From positions 8,232,001-8,296,000 of the forward strand of contig NC_064034.1 in assembly GCF_932526225.1 (NCBI RefSeq): a DNA stretch of 64,000 nt, given 5' to 3'. The position numbers and the translations under genes are program-made. The stretch's first letter is position 1; every line of letters begins with the position of its first letter. Below the pieces are notes generated by a model, which did not search any database, was not told the DNA's origin, and saw nothing but the letters and a program-made list of their open reading frames with translations. The DNA comes from Nematostella vectensis (taxonomy: Eukaryota; Cnidaria; Anthozoa; Actiniaria; Edwardsiidae). Of this stretch, positions 46,224 to 57,064 are shown one piece after another.

Positions 46224-46379
46224 TTCCCTGCTAGCAGAGGCCTCTTTTCTCTGTATTTCGCTGGGCTGGCGTTCTCTTTTCTTCGCGAACGCCAGCCCAG
46301 CAAAATACAGAGAAAAGAGGCCTAAAGAGAACGCCAGCCCAGCGAAATACACAGAAAAGAGGCCTCTGCTAGCAGGGAA
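46224..46379. mobile_element. 156-bp foldback element with 9-bp target duplication
   Basis: The ends are near-perfect inverted repeats of about 56 bp beginning TTCCCTGCTAGCAGAGGCCT. GGGAGGCAC is exactly duplicated on both sides (46215-46223 and 46380-46388). A third partial arm copy lies in the centre, so the order is arm, reverse arm, reverse arm. A 9-bp duplication is typical of Mutator-like elements. It lies 86 bp upstream of the methyltransferase start codon, probably in its promoter. Confidence 0.85.
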
Positions 46380-47600
46380 GGGAGGCACGGTTCTTTGCAG
46401 TCAGCTGGTTTGACCCATTCACATGCTTTTTATATCTTTATTTTCATATATCTAAATATGATAAAATAAAGTAATAAAATAAAACTATGTACTATAATAA
46501 ACTGGAGTGTTGAGGATCTTTGATTTTGGATTGGTAGTTGAGAGACCGAACACGTGGCTTTTGGCTGTACCCTTTTTGTTTGTTATTGAACGATGGAAGA
46601 CGAGTTTTTGGAGTTGGTTCGTGTTTTTGACTGATCAATCATGATTTACTTGAATTACTTTTTAAAAATGATACTTGAAGACATGACAGTTACGATAGGT
46701 GATAGGTACGATTAGATAGGTGCTTGTTAAAGAAGTTTTTCTAATGCCACAAATACATCGAGTATTTCAAACTCTTTTCCGTGACTATTGAATGGCATCG
46801 TCCATTCTGATTGGTATTTTCATCTTCAGGTCAGGCAACCGGTTCCGCTCGTGATGGTACCAATGATTGGCTGCAAGGGGGAAGGGAATGTCTCACCAAA
46901 CCAAGGAGAAATCAGACCAGAGCAGTTTAAGTTAATGTTTGTATGTGGACGTTAACCTCTGGATCACGACAAACTCGGCAGAACAAAAAGGGGAATAGAA
47001 AATGCTCAAAAGAGCAGGGCCGTAACAAGATCGAAATACTGAGGGGGGGGGGGGGGGGGTCCTAAGACATTTAGAATCTGGGGGCACAGTGCGCACCTCT
47101 ACTGGTTATTTCTTTAAATTTGAGAAAAGTAACTAGCGGAGGATCGCCCTTGACAACGATTTGTTTGATTTTAGATCAACAAGAACGAGCTAAGATGCCA
47201 GGTTAGACATAAAAACTGGAGGCTATTGGATATCTGGAGTGACAGCATTCTTCCATACTCAGGGCCGTAGCAGGGGGTGGGATACTGGGGGCACGTTTTT
47301 AATTAAAACAAACCCACGGATATCAGAACATGCAATCAAAGAGTCATGGACGTTGAAATGGGTAACGATTGCAAGAACTTTATTACAGCACTGGCTTCAA
47401 AGATAGCCTACAAGAACAAGGAGTCACAAGTAACTGTCATCTCCTGGATGGAATTGTCCTTCGCTATTCTAAAAATCTGTTCATAAATGTGTAATAGGCA
47501 CAAGGCACCCTTTTTACAAAGTACGTACCACTGATGGATTCGTTCTTTCATCTATCAATTGCTTTTAAACATTATTTATATGGTATAATATTGTTTTTAG

Positions 47601-47623
47601 TACTACTACTACTACTACTACTA

Positions 47624-47664
<41 letters not shown>
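47601..47664 (+). repeat. (TAC)n microsatellite
   Basis: About 21 copies of TAC, with one interruption (TACCAC) at 47625-47631. Confidence 0.95.
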
Positions 47665-47665
<1 letters not shown>

Positions 47666-48276
47666 TGACTACTGCTTCTGCTACAACTACTATATTATAA
47701 CGAGAATTCCACTTTTTCTAGCTCTCAAAGGGCTACGATTAAACCCTTTTATTTGAGTGTTGATCAGAGTGGTCACGTTTTTTTTTTTTCAAGAATCAGG
47801 GCACCCAATTATTTGACTTCAGGACCTATCACCGATTTTTTTACTACACGTTAAATTTCACTTTTGGTGGAAACTGCAGACCGACAGACTCTCAAATAAT
47901 TGACTTCAAGACCTTACACCGAATTTATGATTACACTTTAAATTTTACCTTTTGTGTAATACTGCAGACTCTCTAATTCTCTCTCTAATTAAATACCATG
48001 TGATACCCATGATTGCGTCCCCACCCCCACCCCCAGTGAACCCTGTTTACGTGCTTATGGTGCTCATCAAAGCTATCATTAACTTTCGTGTTCGTTCGAT
48101 AAAGGCTTTACTAAAAGAAAATTAGATCCATGGACCCGCTAGACCTTAGTTGACGCGTTTTCGTTGGTTTTATAGGCGAATTCGTAGTTTTTCGCGACCG
48201 CCGAGTATCTTTTATCAACTGGGAATAGCACGTAATTAAAGTACCACCTGAACCAATTAATGAGATGTTTTCATCA

Positions 48277-48422
48277 CAGGGCCGTAGCAGGGGGCACGTA
48301 CCCCCCTCCCCCATATTTTTGAAAATCATAAGGACATGACCTGTAGGGGCGTGGCTGTGCCCTCAATATTTTCTTAACGTTTCTGTATTGTTCCCCTCCA
48401 ATATTTCGAGGCCTGCTACGAC
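48277..48422. mobile_element. Small MITE with GGCCGTAGCAGG-type end
   Basis: About 146 bp. The left end is CAGGGCCGTAGCAGGGGGC. The right end, GAGGCCTGCTACGACA, is its imperfect complement. Size and end type resemble the CAGTGGCGTAGCCAGG elements. The target duplication is not clear. Confidence 0.45.
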
Positions 48423-48705
48423 ATATATCATTACACTTAATCTAGACTGCATATTGTAAGGTATAACTTTTAACTTCAATTGGTCTAGGTGGTATGATTG
48501 ACTATGCGGTATTCCCTAAGACGAAAAATTGATTTCGCATTTTGGGCAATCGCGAAACTACGCGTTATTTTTTTTTTTTACAAATCCAGGGCGGACTTAT
48601 GCCCGGAACCGTTTTAATCCACCCCTTGAAATCAATCCGTTAAACAATACAAACGCAGAATTTCTCTATTTTATAAGCCTTGGATGCAGGGACATCATAA
48701 GATAT

Positions 48706-49884
48706 TCAAAGTTTTGTAGTCAAATAGTGACTTTCGAGTTCAGCTGAATGCGTTCCGGGATTCAAATTAGGTGTACAACCTTTTTCTTCTTCTAGACAAA
48801 ATTCTTTTCCAGGTGTGATAGATCTGCTTCGACTAGTAGCCGCTTCTAACCCTTGGATCGGGGCTGAAATTTCTCCTGTCTTGCTCCAAGTTTGTTGAAG
48901 CCTCTCCTTTGCGACATGATGTCGTCCCACCCGTTGCCTTCTCGTAAACAGACCCTTCAAACGCGCACGAGCATCTTTCATGAAAATAAGGTAGATGACA
49001 GGATTCAACACACCGTTTGAATAGCCTGCGACTGCAGTTGCATATCTGACAGTGAAATCCGTGACGTAACTGACTGGAGGCTTGAGAATCATCATTACGG
49101 TGAGGTAGACCACGTAGGCAAGGTACGGGAGGATGAAGGCGAAGATGAGGGACACTAGCATGTAACTACCTTTGAATCTTCGCGAGTTGTTGATATCGCC
49201 AGCCATTTGAGCAGGGCCTGTTCGTCTTCGATGTTTTAGAAACCTTAGGATTCTGATACAGAGTACTGTCAGAATGATGCAGGGGAAGTAATACACAAGG
49301 AGAACGAACACGATGTTGATTATTCTACTGGTAGGCGTTGAGTTGTCGTAGGAGCAGAAAAGGGTGTACTTGTCCTCGTCAATAAAATACCTTCTTCTCC
49401 TTATGTTGATGTTTATTAGCGCCGTCATCACCATCCCAATGATCCACGCTCCGGCAATAAGCATCTTGGTGGTTTTGTTGGATGGTGGGGAAAGAGGGCG
49501 AAAAATAGCAAAGTACCGTTCAATTCCTATAGCGAAGATATTCATCATTGTAATAACGGTGAGAAAAAGCGCAATGTACCTGACCAGGTGGCATGCCCAA
49601 GAGCTCGGGGTTATCGGTACGTAGATCTCGATAACAAGAACAGGACATGTGATGAGAGCGCTGAGAATGTCCGATGTAGCCAGGCAGCGTACGAATAATT
49701 TAGTCGAGGTTCTTCTAAAGGCTCTGGAGTTGGGAGTTTTCGGGGGTCTGATGGAGTACACCACGAGGCTATTTCCCATTAAGGAAAGGAATGCGAAGAG
49801 AATCATCGATACGCTGATTGTGTGTTTAATATGAAGAGGAATAGGCTTGAATACATATTGGCGTTCCAGGTCACTTTGTTCCAT
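48706..49884 (-). CDS. Class A (rhodopsin-like) GPCR, peptide-receptor-like
   Basis: A plasma-membrane seven-helix receptor of 392 aa in one coding exon. The first ATG is 49884. The frame stays open for 14 more codons, but a CACTCACAG acceptor-like site at about 49917 suggests a 5' UTR intron. Conserved positions are Asn38 (TM1), Asp72 (TM2, ATSD), Cys98 before TM3, ERY at 122-124, Trp147 (TM4), Cys177 in loop 2 (probable disulfide with Cys98), Pro202 (TM5), Pro253 in TM6 (FAFILPY) and NPVIY at 294-298. The long basic C-tail is rich in Ser and Thr. The general pattern is that of peptide or orphan receptors. Ligand unknown. It is not closely similar to the receptor at 12282-13304. Confidence 0.88.
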   Translation of the reverse strand: MEQSDLERQYVFKPIPLHIKHTISVSMILFAFLSLMGNSLVVYSIRPPKTPNSRAFRRTSTKLFVRCLATSDILSALITCPVLVIEIYVPITPSSWACHLVRYIALFLTVITMMNIFAIGIERYFAIFRPLSPPSNKTTKMLIAGAWIIGMVMTALININIRRRRYFIDEDKYTLFCSYDNSTPTSRIINIVFVLLVYYFPCIILTVLCIRILRFLKHRRRTGPAQMAGDINNSRRFKGSYMLVSLIFAFILPYLAYVVYLTVMMILKPPVSYVTDFTVRYATAVAGYSNGVLNPVIYLIFMKDARARLKGLFTRRQRVGRHHVAKERLQQTWSKTGEISAPIQGLEAATSRSRSITPGKEFCLEEEKGCTPNLNPGTHSAELESHYLTTKL

Positions 49885-51309
49885 TTTTCTCAAAGTGATG
49901 ACCTCCGCAGAATCCTGTGAGTGCAAGAGATGTAGAGAGAGAAAGTTTAGATTTAATATCCGACGTATATGAATGTTACTTATAATTTATCCTTATACTC
50001 CTGCTTGAAATTCTTTTCAACGCTAATTCTTTTCAACGCTGTGAAAATCAAGTCTGCTTGATCGATTTTCTCTACATGGATTTTACCGGCAAATCAGATA
50101 TAAATGAGGCCTATAAATTCTGTACCTTCCTGCGCGTTAGCTTGACTTTTGACTCGTCAGGTATTAACGGACTACCCCGCGCATGAACGCAGTTTACAAG
50201 CACTACAAGTTTGTGTATAAGCACTGTCACTGAAGATGTTACCACTGGTTAACATCCCCAGCGATTCATTAACGGTTCAGCAGCCAAAATCACAATCCGC
50301 CGAGTACCTGGAAAATTAGTCATAAGAGTTATTAAGTAAACTTTTTATTAACTTAAGTATATATTTAGTTTGTAACACTAGTTCCTATAGCTTTCATCCA
50401 AACCCTCCCGAATTAAAAACATATTTAGTGGTTATAATTCACAGAATGCAAATGTGGATGGCTTTATTCTTCATTTTTATTTTGATAAAAAAAGATATGA
50501 CTTTTGTTAGGGATAAGATCCAAGAAGACACAATTAAGTATGTATTTTAAAGATCACATGGCGTGCATAGGAATTAAGATAGTGATAATAGGATTTCCAC
50601 TAATTGTAATTGCAGGTACATTTTAAACTTAGTCGTTAATAGTAAACATTTTAAATAGACACTTGTTTGGGAACCTTATGTACCATTACCAAAAGGACTG
50701 CTGGGAATAGAGGAAGAGATTATCAAAATTTCTTAAACGCATTATATTTTTTTCTTTTGTCCACAGATCCTGAAGTGTCTTTATTCGGCCTTGCCGGCTT
50801 GTCGATTTGCTTGTCAATCATGCTGATACTAATAGAAATCATAACCATCTATCATAGAAACAGCAGATCCCTTTACTAGTAATATTGACCGATCGCCCCT
50901 ACTAACTTGTTTTGCATGCAGGGTATCACCAGCTATTAGTGACTACTAAATTCAACTACATAAAAGCTATCAGTTAGTGTTTCACAGATTAAAGTGGAAT
51001 TTACCACTAATACACTCTAACGGCGGGGGTGGGGGGGGGGGGGGGGGTATTCCCATAAAAACAAATGTGGTGATTATTTGTGGTTATTGATTATTTGTGA
51101 TTATTATGTGGTGATAATTAATTTTAGCCCTAAGGGATTGCACTTTGGATGTGGTCAAGAGAAGTTATTACCCCGAAGAGATAGCAAATTGGGTGTGGTC
51201 GAAGGAATTTTTAGCCCTACGAGATCGCAGAGTCCGAAAAAGACATTAAACACCCTATTTTTATTCCCTAAGAGATAACAGAATCGAAAAAAAACGTTTA
51301 ACACCCTTT
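49885..51309. other. Intergenic stretch
   Basis: No gene is supported. A possible short exon-like frame at 50767-50878 (after CCACAG, one hydrophobic segment, ends TAG) is too short to call. A 19-bp G-rich run lies at 51028-51048. From 51120 diverged repeats of a CCCTAAGAGATAGCA-type motif begin and lead into the duplication at 51310. Confidence 0.45.
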
Positions 51310-51820
51310 AATAGCAGTTGGTGGAATTTTTTTCCCTTAGAGATAGCAACCTTGGAGGGGATGGGAGTTTGTCGAAATTTTATACCCTTAAAGATGTGAC
51401 GATCACCCCTGTCTACTTTTCTTGAGAGTCCCCCACCTGGCGTGACTACTACATTTTGACTATTACCCTTTGTTGCACAGGCTTATAAAAACCACTTTAA
51501 TTGAAACCGCTCTATTCATCAATGGTTTCCCAACAGCTTTAGGATTTAAGCTTTTTGGAGTTCCTTTTAGGAATAGCAGTTGGTGGATTTTTTCCCTTAG
51601 AGATAGCAACCTCGGAGGGGATGGGAGTTGGTCGAAATTTTATACCCTATAAGATGAGACGATCACCCCTTTCTACTTTTTCTAGAGAGTCCCCCCACCT
51701 GGCGTGACTACTACATTTTGACTATTACCCTTTGTTGCACAGGCTTACAAAAACCATTTTAACTGAAACCGCTCTATTCATCAATGGTTTTCCAACAGCT
51801 TTAGGATTTAAGCTTTGTGG
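51310..51820 (+). repeat. 262-bp tandem duplication
   Basis: Two copies, 51310-51571 and 51572-51820, both beginning AATAGCAGTTGGTGGA and both ending in TTTAGGATTTAAGCTT, with scattered substitutions. The second copy runs directly into the first macro-repeat, whose first 16 bases it provides. Confidence 0.85.
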
Positions 51821-52663
51821 TGAAAAAATGTATTTAACACATTGTAGAAAGTATCTCATTCTAACTACATCCTTCATGTTGCTCAAAAGTTGATCTAACG
51901 AGAATATTGAATAAACCTTTCAACAACTTCTCTCAAACATGGCCTCCAATACTAAAAAAACAATTATGATGCAGTTTTTGGTAATGTTCAGGACCAAAGC
52001 CAGCATGAGGCAAGTGAGGTAAAATTTTGATGTTTAGTGTTTCACAATTGAAAAGTATGAGATAAAACACCTGCTTTTGTTGGATTTATCATCCAATGGC
52101 TAGCTTTGGATCGGTTAAATTTTGTTTCTGGCTACAGGCCTGATTTTGTTTGGTTCCTTTTTATAGAATAATCATGTTTTAAGGAAATCCATAAAATAAT
52201 ATAAAAATAATGACACTTGGATGTTGCAAATCTATCAACCATGAGAGGGGAAGTAATTTTTCGTTTAAAATTGTTCTAAATGGTGCCAAGTGCAGCTTCT
52301 GTGTTCAAAGGCTTGTCAACTCTCCTGCTGTCACAACCTTGACAAGAAACAGAAGATATGGAATATACCATATTCATCATTCAACTTTTAAATCCCTTTC
52401 CATTCCAAACTCCCCAACCGTTACCTTTTACATTTTTTTACATGGTTTATTTTCTTATTTTACTGAAGCAATAGGACATAAACATGTTGTTCTGACTGAA
52501 CAAACCATTCTGTATATACCTGCCAATTTAAATATTTTCCGTGTTCTCATAAGGATCTGGGGTACAATATGAATATTCAGCATACATCAGTAAATCGATT
52601 TGTTCCTACGAATGCCTTGTGGAGAATTGCAGGGGTGAGTGATTCTGTAAAAATGCATAATGC

Positions 52664-52691
52664 CAAGAGACCATGATATCATGGTCTCTTG
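52664..52691. repeat. Perfect 28-bp palindrome, conserved in all macro-repeat copies
   Basis: Centred on GATATC, with arms reading CAAGAGACCATGAT. A 26-bp version is at 58499-58524 in copy 2, and a 28-bp version at 63534-63561 in copy 3. It is flanked by ATGCATAATG on the left and ATAATGCAT on the right. Confidence 0.85.
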
Positions 52692-52941
52692 ATAATGCAT
52701 AATTTATGGTTTTGATTATGGTTTTGATTACTTATTAGGCTCATTTCTTGAAAGGTGAAAATATAAGTAAATACTTTTAATATAATAATTACAAAATTTT
52801 AAAGGAAGCATTGTGAAGAAATTAACATTCAGAGATTATAAACAATTTAGTAAGTAAGTATATACTTATTTTATATTTTTAGAGTTGCCTTTCCTCGAGA
52901 CGGTGGAAGCGTGTGTTCGCTTTCGTCTTCCCACCGTTTTG

Positions 52942-53085
52942 TTATCTTCGTCCTTCTCTCCACTGAATTCCGAAGAGCCCTTCAGAGAGCTCAGAGCTTT
53001 CCTCACTTTCATTATAAGAGTTTGAAGACTCCGATACAGAAGCAGTAAGAACTTCTACTTCCCCTCCCTCTGCTATGGCAGCCAT
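52942..53085 (-). CDS. Short acidic Ser-rich ORF with promoter-like upstream sequence
   Basis: On the minus strand ATG at 53085 opens 47 codons (MAAIAEGGEVEVLTASVSES, then a Ser/Glu-rich run) to TAA at 52942. Reading upstream there is a TATA-like box (rc of 53105-53116), CCAAT (rc of 53125-53130) and a CRE-like TGACGTAA (53142-53149), in normal promoter order. In copy 2 an insertion introduces early stops, and copy 3 has lost the region. I read it as the 5' end of a captured or transposon gene whose remainder is missing. A spliced gene continuing leftward cannot be excluded. No family recognised. Confidence 0.3.
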   Translation of the reverse strand: MAAIAEGGEVEVLTASVSESSNSYNESEESSELSEGLFGIQWREGRR

Positions 53086-53202
53086 TTTCGCAAAGCAAAA
53101 TTTTGTTTATATAAGCGGTCTTTTGATTGGCTTATATTATGTGACGTAAGACAATCGATCTGAAAATAGCCCTTAGCGATCAATCGCTATCCCACTGTAT
53201 AA

Positions 53203-53514
53203 TACAGGCCCGTACCCAGGGGTGGTGCAGGGCGTGCGAACGCACCCCCCCCCCCTCCCCCCCACAACGGCCAAAGGTCCACTTTTGGTTCTCAATAGAC
53301 GTGCTATTATTTGTAGACAAAACTATTAAGCATCTGCTAGATCACTCCGGTATGTAGCCAAATCAGACAATAAACGTCCCGTGGAGATACTGCAAAGGCA
53401 TGGTCAGATTTTTATCGGAGAAATTACTTCCCACCCCACCCCCCCCCCCCGAAAATATAGGGCACTTTTTCGAATTTCGCACACCCCCAAGAAAAGTCCT
53501 GGGTACGGGCCTTT
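53203..53514. mobile_element. MITE of about 310 bp with AGGCCCGTACCCAGG ends
   Basis: Left end AGGCCCGTACCCAGG (53206-53220), right end CCTGGGTACGGGCCT (53498-53512), perfect complements over 15 bp. The interior has long C-runs. A copy is present in macro-repeat 2 (about 59054-59354), and its left end is deleted in macro-repeat 3. Confidence 0.75.
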
Positions 53515-54631
53515 AATACACAAGATTCACTCTCCAACTCATGTTCTCCTGTCAGTGTTGAATCGTTCGAGTAAAAGTACGAAAGGCTGACTTCGGTCGT
53601 TGTTTTGACTTACTGTACAGAATTAAAACCATACTACAAAAGATGACAGATGTGTCAAATAATGAAGGAGTCATAAAGAAAATTTCAGCCTCAAGTTTGG
53701 TCTAGTTTTCTTAGCATTCGCCAAAATGTGACAGATCGCCGGTAAAACGCCTTCATTTCATAACACCGCGCGGTACTGGAACTAGTCTTGCGTTTTTCAG
53801 CTGCAGTGCTTCGCCAGTTTAGAAAAAAAAAGGTACCTCGCATTCGTAAACCCTAAAAATACATTTTTTTGATAGGCTTTACTTCGAAGACCCTAAAAAA
53901 TAGCAAACCTCGGATTTCAAACCCTAAAAAATACGACGGTCACCCCTACTCCCAATTTATAGGGAGTACCCCTCCGATCCGGGTGTCGACAGCTCTCGAT
54001 TTGCTAAAATATCACGGTAAATTTTTAACCTTGTGAGCTAAATATATTTGTTTCGAAAGGGCAAGCCATTCTGAATTGAGCTTTTTTTGTTGGAATTGAT
54101 AGTTTTTTGCCTTGCTTGTAAAAACTATAAACCTTTATCGACTGTTATTGTAGAATTGTAGCAGATAAAGTTTAAGGGTCGCAAAAATAGCGACTTTATA
54201 GTGTATATAAGCAAAGAAAAGCATTCCGACAACAAAGCTCAATTTAGAATCGCTTGATCTTTCTAAACAAATGTAGGATAATTTGAACTCACAAGGCTGA
54301 CAATTGACTAGCTTATTTGAATAAATTAGAAACTGTCGGACATTTAGTCCATAGAAGACCTTTCCCTACAGTTGTAGCGATAAAACTCATTTGTCACTTT
54401 GATAACGATTTTATAGTGTATACAAGCAAGGGAAAACTTTCAATTTCGACAATATAGCTCAATTCAGATTCGTTTGCCCTTTCCCAACAAATATACATAT
54501 ACTTTGAACTAACTAGGTCGTAAATTCACCGTGATATTGTCGTAAATGGAGAAATGCCTACATTCGGCAGCTTGTAGAAAATTCTTACAGCTAAATTTGT
54601 TGTTGCGCGACCTCGGCGGATCCAAGATCCT

Positions 54632-57064
54632 TGTCTCGTTTGGGAATAGCGCGTAGTCAATCAACAGTTTGCACCGCGGTGATCCTAGATACTACATTTC
54701 TTAGATACTTAATAGATACTAATCAGAAACTAAACAGATACTAAACAGAAACTAATAGCAAGGGGGGTGATTGTTTTTTTACAGCGACTTTCCCGCAATT
54801 TAGCGGATTTAGTCTAAATTTCTATTTCAGTCATCACCAGCGTTAAATATTCAAAAGGCGATCGCACACATACACATAGTATAATACAACTAAATAAAAA
54901 AAAACGGGAGAACGAATCTGGATTTGTTCGTATAAATAGCTATTAGGTAGGAATAAGTAGCAGCTGATTTTAGCAGGTTCTGCAGATAACATATCCCCCG
55001 GGCCCAGTTTATTAGCTAGGTGAGTTTGGGAGTTTAATTCTGCATACAATGCGTGAAAAAAAAATCGACGAAATTCTAGAATTCTAGTATGATTTTGCGC
55101 GATTGCGTAAGAGTGTTTCACTTCGGCTTAGTTGTGCAGTAATTCCACAAAGAATGTGTATTCCATCATTATTTTTTAGCTCTAATCATCATTCTAAATT
55201 TTTAAAGGAAATAAAACGGTCAGTATACCCGTACACACTATGAAGTAATAATTCACAGGGTCATTCGTGCACTAAGTTATCTCATGTTGATCTCACGGTC
55301 TCAATGAATCGAATACCAATTTTGTAGAGAAGCACCGTAAAATTTAGGCAGAGTAAGAACTTGTTTACAGTAGATATAGGAAAGCCTTTGAAATCTTTGA
55401 GGTTCGAAGTGAAATAAACCCTCGCATAGCCCTGCTGGTTCCATTTTCTTGCCGTAGTTTGCACCGCGGTGATCCTAGATATTAAATTTCTTAGATACTA
55501 AACAGATACTAATCAGAAACTAAACAGATACTAAACAGAAACTAATAGCAAGGGGGGTGATTGTTTTTTTACAGCGATTTTCCCGCAATTTAGCGGATTT
55601 AGTCTAAATTTCTATTTCAGTCATCACCAGCGTTAAATATTCAAAAGGCGATCGCACACATACACATAGTATAATACAACTAAATAAAAAAAACGGGAGA
55701 ACGAATTTGGATTTGTTCGTATAAATAGCTATTAGGTAGGAATAAGTAGCAGCTGATTTTAGCAGGTTCTGCAGATAACATATCCCCCGGGCCCAGTTTA
55801 TTAGCTAGGTGAGTTTGGGAGTTTAATTCTGCATACAATGCGTGAAAAAAAAATCGACGAAATTCTAGAATTCTAGTATGATTTTGCGCGATTGCGTAAG
55901 AGTGTTTCACTTCGGCTTAGTTGTGCAGTAATTCCACAAAGAATGTGTATTCCATCATTATTTTTTAGCTCTAATCATCATTCTAAATTTTTAAAGGAAA
56001 TAAAACGGTCAGTATACCCGTACACACTATGAAGTAATAATTCACAGGGTCATTCGTGCACTAAGTTATCTCATGTTGATCTCACGGTCTCAATGAATCG
56101 AATACCAATTTTGTAGAGAAGCACCGTAAAATTTAGGCAGAGTAAGAACTTGTTTACAGTAGATATAGGAAAGCCTTTGAAATATTTGAGGTTCGAAGTG
56201 AAATAAACCCTCGCATAGCCCTGCTGGTTCCATTTTCTTGCCGTAGTTTGCACCGCGGTGATCCTAGATATTAAATTTCTTAGATACTTAATAGATACTA
56301 ATCAGAAACTAAACAGATACTAAACAGAAACTAATAGCAAGGGGGGGTGATTGTTTTTTTTACAGCGATTTTCCCGCAATTTAGCGGATTAAGGCTAAAT
56401 TTCAATTTCAGTCATCACTAGTGTTAAATATTCAAAAGGCGATCGCACACATACACATAGTATAATACAACTAAATAAAAAAAACGGGAGAACGAATTTG
56501 GATTTGTTCGTATAAATAGCTATTAGGTAGGAATAAATAGCAGCTGAGTTTAGCAGGTTCTGCAGATAACATATCCCCCGGGCCCAGTTTATTAGCTAGG
56601 TGACTTTGGAAGTTTAATTCTGCATACAATGCGTGAAAAAAATCGACGAACTTCTAGAACATTAGTATGATTTTGCGCGATTGCGTGTTTCACTTCGCCT
56701 TAGTTGTGCAGTAATTCCACAAAGAAGGTAGGAATAAATAGCAGCTATGTAGGAACATTTTTTCTTTCACACAAATTACAGAAGTTGCTGTAAATAATTT
56801 GAGAAACCATAGTTATAATGCCTTTCCATCGATTCTAGCTGATTTTACTCGGTAAATAGCTATTTTTTTTTTTTTTTGACGTACCCCCACCCCTGACCGT
56901 TTTAAGCATCTGATTAGAATCTGAGGGATGAGTATCTAGGATCACCGCGGTGTAGTTTTGCGATCGCGACGCTACTGTGAGTTTACAGTTCCACGAATGA
57001 TAATGATTTACATAGACCCGCCCCCAAAGTCTGATTGACTACGCGCTATTCCCAAACGAGACAA
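54632..57064. mobile_element. 2.4-kb element with perfect 33-bp TIRs (in macro-repeat copy 1)
   Basis: The left TIR 54632-54664 and right TIR 57032-57064 are perfect reverse complements starting TTGTCTCGTTTGGGAATAGC. A second, subterminal inverted pair of 22 bp contains CACCGCGGTGATCC (54673-54694 and 56931-56952). The interior holds 789-bp tandem repeats. No transposase was recognised, and no clear target duplication. Confidence 0.75.
54673..56750 (+). repeat. 789-bp tandem repeat inside the TIR element
   Basis: Units begin CACCGCGGTGATCCTAGATA at 54673, 55462 and 56251, giving an exact 789-bp period. The third unit is truncated. Each unit opens with a run of ACTAAACAGATACTAATCAG-type short repeats. 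Units 1 and 2 are nearly identical. Confidence 0.9.

Larger units (their letters stand above)
46389..48705. other. Intergenic region with transposon debris
   Basis: No gene is supported. It contains G-runs at 47041-47060, a TAC microsatellite (47601-47664) and an approximately 87-bp tandem duplication with diverged copies (about 47806-47980). GGGCCGTAGCAGGGGG-type ends recur near 47272 and 48279. There is also a diverged relative of the 33-bp TIR found in the right-hand repeats (48217-48235 and 48497-48519). Confidence 0.55.

Noticed and set aside
50767-50878. Possible short terminal exon after CCACAG encoding one hydrophobic segment
   Set aside because: Only about 37 codons with no upstream partner exon found. 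A chance open frame is as likely.
52210-52572. 120-codon ORF repeated in macro-repeats 1 and 3 (also 63080-63442)
   Set aside because: In copy 2 the frame is shifted after about 75 codons by small indels. There is no domain and only Ile/Leu/Phe-rich AT-driven composition. Not protein-coding as far as I can see.
55282-56253. Repeated 60-codon minus-strand ORFs in the 789-bp units
   Set aside because: They recur only because the DNA repeats. Short, no domain, no promoter context.
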